Made by a program: the position numbers and the translations under genes. Below the pieces are notes generated by a model, which searched no databases, was not told the origin of the DNA, and worked only from the letters and a program-made list of their open reading frames with translations. DNA of 8,354 nucleotides from JAJKIP01 sp040509055 (GTDB lineage: Bacteria > Bacteroidota > Bacteroidia > Chitinophagales > Chitinophagaceae), in assembly GCA_040509055.1 (NCBI GenBank), contig JBEVLT010000088.1, positions 1 through 8,354 on the forward strand, in the 5' to 3' direction. Position 1 is the first letter of the stretch, and each line of letters opens with the position of its first letter. This document shows, piece by piece, positions 5,570 through 8,354 of this stretch.

Positions 5570-6988
5570 ATGGAAGCTATGTTTATTAAACAATTATATA
5601 CAGGCTGCCTCAGCGAGGCCGCGTATTACATAGAAAGCAACGGGGAAGCTGCCATCGTAGATCCGCTGCGCGATATCGACGTTTACCTGGAGCTGGCCAA
5701 AGAGCGGAACACGACCATCAAATATATCTTCGAGACGCATTTTCACGCCGACTTCGTGAGCGGCCACCTGGACCTGGCCAAAGCGACAGGCGCCCCGATC
5801 GTCTATGGCCCGCAGACAGACACAAAGTTCGAAGCGCATATTGCCAAAGATGGGGAAACATTCCGTGTGGGCGACCTGACCATTGAAGTGCTGCATACAC
5901 CGGGACACACGCTGGAATCTTCCTGCTATTTGTTGAAAGACGAATCCGGCAAAGACCATTGCCTCTTCACCGGTGATACCCTGTTCGTGGGCGATGTAGG
6001 CCGTCCTGACCTGGCCCAGAAAGGTACCGAAATCACTACCCGTGACCTGGCAGGCATGCTGTATGAAAGCCTGCAGACGAAAATAGTGCCGCTGGCCGAC
6101 GACGTCATCGTGTATCCTGCCCACGGCCCCGGCAGTTCCTGCGGCAAGAACATCGGGCCGGACACCGACAGCACCATCGGCCAGGAGAAACAGTTCAACT
6201 ATGCGCTGAAGGCCGCGTCGAAGGAAGAATTCATCAAGGCGGTTACCGATAATATTCCGCCGCCGCCGCAATATTTTCCCATCAATGCCAAGATCAACAA
6301 GGAAGGCTATGACAGCCTGGACGAAGTGATGAAAAAAGGACTGCGCCCCCTACCGGTGCAGGAGTTTAAAGACCTGGCGACGGAGGATACCGTCATTCTC
6401 GATACGCGCCCTTCTGCCGTCTTTACGCAGGGGTTTGTACCAGGGTCTGTCAGCATCGGGCTGGATGGCCGCTTTGCCGAATGGGCCGGCAGCCTGCTGC
6501 CTTTTGACGTACCAATGCTGCTGGTGGCGGAACCGGGCAAGGAAGAAGAGAGCATCATCCGGCTGGCCCGTGTGGGACTGGACAAGGTGCAGGGTTACCT
6601 GGAGGGCGGCTACGAAGCCTGGAAGGCCAGTGGTGAGGAAACCGACCTGATCATAAACGTGGAAGCCGATGAGCTGATGATGGATATTCCCTTTGACCCG
6701 AACCTGGTCGTAGTGGATGTGCGCAAGCCGGCAGAGTTTGCCGACGGCCACCTGAAAGACGCGGTGAACCTGCCGCTGAACGACCTGACCGATCCCGGCA
6801 GCATGGCGAATATCGGGGACACCCAGAACCTGTACGTGCATTGTGCCGGCGGCTACCGCAGTGTGATCGCCGCATCGCTGCTGAAGCGCCAGGGCATCCA
6901 TAACCTGCGGAATGTGCTGGGTGGCTGGGGCAAGATCAAGGAACAGGAAAAGGTGGAGGTGGTGAAGGAGAAGAGTGTGTTGAATTAA
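5570..6988 (+). CDS. Persulfide dioxygenase-rhodanese fusion (CstB-like: MBL fold, pseudo-rhodanese, rhodanese)
   Basis: A 472-residue cytoplasmic protein in three parts. Residues 5-250 are a metallo-beta-lactamase fold of the ETHE1/persulfide dioxygenase type: THFHADF (His57, His59, Asp61), HTPGHT (His113), GDTLFVGDVGRPDL (Asp136) and HGPGSSCG (His185). By analogy with ETHE1, His57, His113 and Asp136 would bind one iron. Phe62 replaces the His of HxHxDH. Residues about 260-355 form a rhodanese domain whose active-site loop reads AEPGKEE (320-326) with no cysteine, so it is inactive. Residues about 370-460 are an intact rhodanese with CAGGYRS (Cys425). This is the architecture of staphylococcal CstB, which oxidises persulfides and yields thiosulfate; the same sulfide-detoxifying role is inferred. 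Related proteins begin near MFIKQLY, so the ATG at 5579 may be the true start. It follows the cysteine-free ArsR-type gene and has its own -7 box and terminator. Confidence 0.92.
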   Translation: MEAMFIKQLYTGCLSEAAYYIESNGEAAIVDPLRDIDVYLELAKERNTTIKYIFETHFHADFVSGHLDLAKATGAPIVYGPQTDTKFEAHIAKDGETFRVGDLTIEVLHTPGHTLESSCYLLKDESGKDHCLFTGDTLFVGDVGRPDLAQKGTEITTRDLAGMLYESLQTKIVPLADDVIVYPAHGPGSSCGKNIGPDTDSTIGQEKQFNYALKAASKEEFIKAVTDNIPPPPQYFPINAKINKEGYDSLDEVMKKGLRPLPVQEFKDLATEDTVILDTRPSAVFTQGFVPGSVSIGLDGRFAEWAGSLLPFDVPMLLVAEPGKEEESIIRLARVGLDKVQGYLEGGYEAWKASGEETDLIINVEADELMMDIPFDPNLVVVDVRKPAEFADGHLKDAVNLPLNDLTDPGSMANIGDTQNLYVHCAGGYRSVIAASLLKRQGIHNLRNVLGGWGKIKEQEKVEVVKEKSVLN

Positions 6989-7007
6989 GATATATCTGAT
7001 CTTTTAG

Positions 7008-7032
7008 ACCGCCCAGTCCGGCGGTTTTTTTT
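7008..7032 (+). terminator. Rho-independent terminator after the persulfide dioxygenase gene
   Basis: ACCGCC (7008-7013) pairs with GGCGGT (7020-7025) around a 6-base loop, and eight T follow (7025-7032). It begins 20 bases after the stop codon and marks the end of the GC-rich block. Confidence 0.9.
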
Positions 7033-7034
7033 AT

Positions 7035-7078
7035 GCAACCGTGTTTTCACGGTTATACAGCAGCGAAAACACAGTTGC
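7035..7078. repeat. 14-bp imperfect inverted repeat with nested hairpin
   Basis: GCAACCGTGTTTTC (7035-7048) and GAAAACACAGTTGC (7065-7078) are inverted copies matching at 13 of 14 positions, separated by 16 bases. Nested in the left half is a perfect 7-bp hairpin, AACCGTG-TTTT-CACGGTT (7037-7054), so two structures compete for the same bases. The right arm contains the TTG -33 element of the next promoter (7075-7077). It could be a regulator binding site or the scar of a mobile element. No flanking target duplication is evident and no T run follows on either strand. Confidence 0.7.
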
Positions 7079-7105
7079 CTTTGAAAAAAGAAGGTAGTAG
7101 GTTTG
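7075..7105 (+). promoter_or_regulatory. Promoter of the small unknown gene, Bacteroidota type
   Basis: TTG at 7075-7077, a 20-base spacer and TAGGTTTG at 7098-7105 give an exact match to the Bacteroidota -33/-7 pattern. Transcription would start near 7109, about 12 bases before the ATG at 7121. The alternative TTG start codon at 7103 lies inside the -7 box and would not be in this transcript, which settles the start at 7121. Confidence 0.6.
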
Positions 7106-7120
7106 AAAAAATTAATAACC

Positions 7121-7486
7121 ATGCCAACATTAAAAGCAGGCGCCATTGTCAATATCAATGCCGCTATCAAAAATCGCATCAAGTTCATAACAAGTTACCC
7201 CAGGGTAAAATTTGAATCCGACGGTGCAACTGGTGTCAATGTAATGATCTCCTTTAACATCAACAATGCACAGATCGTAGCCGATGACCAGGTGGATGAG
7301 GCTGACCTGGACGGCATTAACAAACAGGCACATATCAAATTCGACTCTGCTGCTTCTCGGGCTACTATTGCCAGATCGCTCGAGTGTATCGAACTAACAC
7401 CCCTCGGGCTACCGGGAGATCGTGGTGTAAAGGTCAATTTTGAATTTACCCTGGAAGATGGTAAGGTAGGGGGTGCAGGCAGCTAA
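7121..7486 (+). CDS. Small protein of unknown function, probably beta-rich
   Basis: A 121-residue protein that I do not recognise. It has no signal peptide, no membrane segment and a single cysteine. Alternating hydrophobic/polar stretches suggest beta strands, notably VNVMISFNI in the first half and VKVNFEFTL near the end. Between them lies an acidic segment (ADDQVDEADLDG) and a more mixed part with ARSLECIELTPLG. The C-terminus is a flexible-looking tail with a Gly-Gly pair (VGGAGS). Its A/T content is higher than in the genes to the left. The start is set by the promoter just upstream and an A-rich leader (GAAAAAATTAATAACC). It converges on the C11 peptidase gene with a 7-base gap and no terminator between them. 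A linked function (substrate, inhibitor or partner of the peptidase) is possible but rests only on adjacency. Confidence 0.72.
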   Translation: MPTLKAGAIVNINAAIKNRIKFITSYPRVKFESDGATGVNVMISFNINNAQIVADDQVDEADLDGINKQAHIKFDSAASRATIARSLECIELTPLGLPGDRGVKVNFEFTLEDGKVGGAGS

Positions 7487-7493
7487 CTTCTCA

Positions 7494-8354
7494 TTACGAC
7501 TGAAAGTTATCCAGGAACACATTCCATGTGCCCATTCCCTTTATCGTACTGAAGCCAAATTCCTGGCGTAGTATTGTAAGCACGTCTAGCTGACCTTGGC
7601 CCGGAAAGAAAACAGATACTCCCTGAGGTCCTTGTATAGGCAGGAAATTTCTAACAAGCTCCGGCTCAAACAATCTGCCGGGCTGGTGTGCAGCTATTAC
7701 GGTCTTTGCTTTACAATCGGCAAATGCCTTGAATACTTCGCGGTACCCGGCATCTTCATATTCTTCATGATCCATCATTTTCCCTACATTGTCAAAGAAA
7801 GTTTTGATATCAACAATCCCCCGGATTTCCGATTGTCTATTTAGCATAAAACTCTTATCTCTTGCAGCTGTTATAATATCTGCCAGCAGAAAAGGTTGGC
7901 TGCCAATGCAAAGCTCCGTTGGAGTCCTGAACCGGTCGTTTAGCAGGGTTGTTACCTTGTCAAAAGCTATGTTCAGATGATCGTATGTATCAAGATCATT
8001 GGCAGAAAAAGCCACCTCTTCGGGAGTAAGCCTGTCCTCGGGAACCACCGGCCTCAAAGAATAAACAGGATCTTCATAATATTTCTGAGCAAAATAGAGA
8101 CATATAGATCGCCCGATCTCACGTACTGTCAAATCAGGACGGCCCTGCAGCATCCGGAACAACATGACATAATTATAGCCCCAAAAAGGCATTGTCGTTT
8201 GAGGACTTACCATTACACCCACCGCTCCTTTAAGGTAATACCCTGTTTCAAACAGTTGCATATAGCAGTTCATAGTGATCAGCATATCAGCGTATCCTAT
8301 GCTATCGGTAATAACACTCCTTAATACATGTAGACCCAGTACATCCTTATAAAC
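7494..8354 (-). CDS. Clostripain-like C11 caspase-fold cysteine peptidase, C-terminal part
   Basis: The reading frame is open from the window edge for 286 codons to a TAA at 7496-7494; the true start lies outside, since no stop precedes the internal ATG at 8285. The pattern is that of peptidase family C11 (clan CD, with clostripain and PmC11): ADMLITMNCYMQLFE matches the segment around the catalytic cysteine, normally DACLM, here Cys at visible residue 30 (codon 8267-8265). SPQTTMPFWGYNY follows, as in the family's S-E-x-x-P-G-x-GWxY. Further on come SANDLDTYDHL (family pattern A-x-DLS), DIKTFFDNV, and a closing GVSVFFP and W-x-x-FL-x-x-F in the last 42 residues. The catalytic histidine should lie upstream and cannot be checked. 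Family members cut after basic residues and are often secreted; no signal peptide or sorting domain is visible here. It converges on the small unknown gene and shares its lower GC content. Confidence 0.8.
   Translation of the reverse strand, partial: VYKDVLGLHVLRSVITDSIGYADMLITMNCYMQLFETGYYLKGAVGVMVSPQTTMPFWGYNYVMLFRMLQGRPDLTVREIGRSICLYFAQKYYEDPVYSLRPVVPEDRLTPEEVAFSANDLDTYDHLNIAFDKVTTLLNDRFRTPTELCIGSQPFLLADIITAARDKSFMLNRQSEIRGIVDIKTFFDNVGKMMDHEEYEDAGYREVFKAFADCKAKTVIAAHQPGRLFEPELVRNFLPIQGPQGVSVFFPGQGQLDVLTILRQEFGFSTIKGMGTWNVFLDNFQS

Noticed and set aside
5594..6271. Minus-strand open frame of 225 codons opposite the persulfide dioxygenase gene
   Set aside because: Shadow of a well-supported gene; no domain or promoter. 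The same holds for the minus-strand frame at 6350-6901.
7494..8285. Taking the ATG at 8285 as the start of the C11 peptidase
   Set aside because: The frame stays open for 23 more codons to the window edge, and those codons continue the C11 pattern (YADMLITMNCYM), so the ATG is internal and the gene is cut by the window.

Overview
The window looks like a chromosomal segment of a Bacteroidota bacterium, most likely in or near the Chitinophagaceae. This is inferred from protein flavour, from genes that begin without Shine-Dalgarno sites but with A-rich leaders, and from several promoter -7 boxes of the Bacteroidota type (TAnnTTTG). No 16S or other marker gene is present, so the genus is not established.

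Layout. Positions 1-40 may hold the last codons of an upstream gene. A secreted M1-family metallopeptidase (146-2101, +) ends at a strong terminator. Converging on it is a minus-strand pair: ridA (3697-3308) followed by a cytoplasmic calcineurin-like metallophosphoesterase (3264-2167). Divergent from ridA is a plus-strand pair: a short protein with a 3-hydroxyacyl-CoA dehydrogenase C-terminal domain but no recognisable NAD-binding or catalytic motifs (3762-4394), and tsaB, a t6A tRNA-modification gene (4397-5062). Next comes an ArsR-type winged-helix regulator without any cysteine (5157-5498, +), a terminator, and a three-domain persulfide dioxygenase / pseudo-rhodanese / rhodanese protein with CstB-like architecture (5570-6988, +), which also ends at a terminator. 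The regulator and the enzyme probably form a sulfide/persulfide-handling unit, with the regulator as candidate repressor.

After about 7030 the character changes. Base composition drops from roughly 60% to about 40% GC in the stretches I counted, and a 14-bp imperfect inverted repeat (7035-7078) sits at the junction. Two genes then converge with a 7-bp gap: a small unrecognised, probably beta-rich protein (7121-7486, +) with a well-formed Bacteroidota promoter, and the C-terminal part of a clostripain-like (C11) caspase-fold peptidase (8354-7494, -) that continues beyond the window. This right end looks accessory and is the most likely place for something undescribed, but the window shows only its edge.

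There is no gene-free stretch over 300 bases. I saw no tRNA, rRNA, CRISPR array, insertion sequence or transposase.
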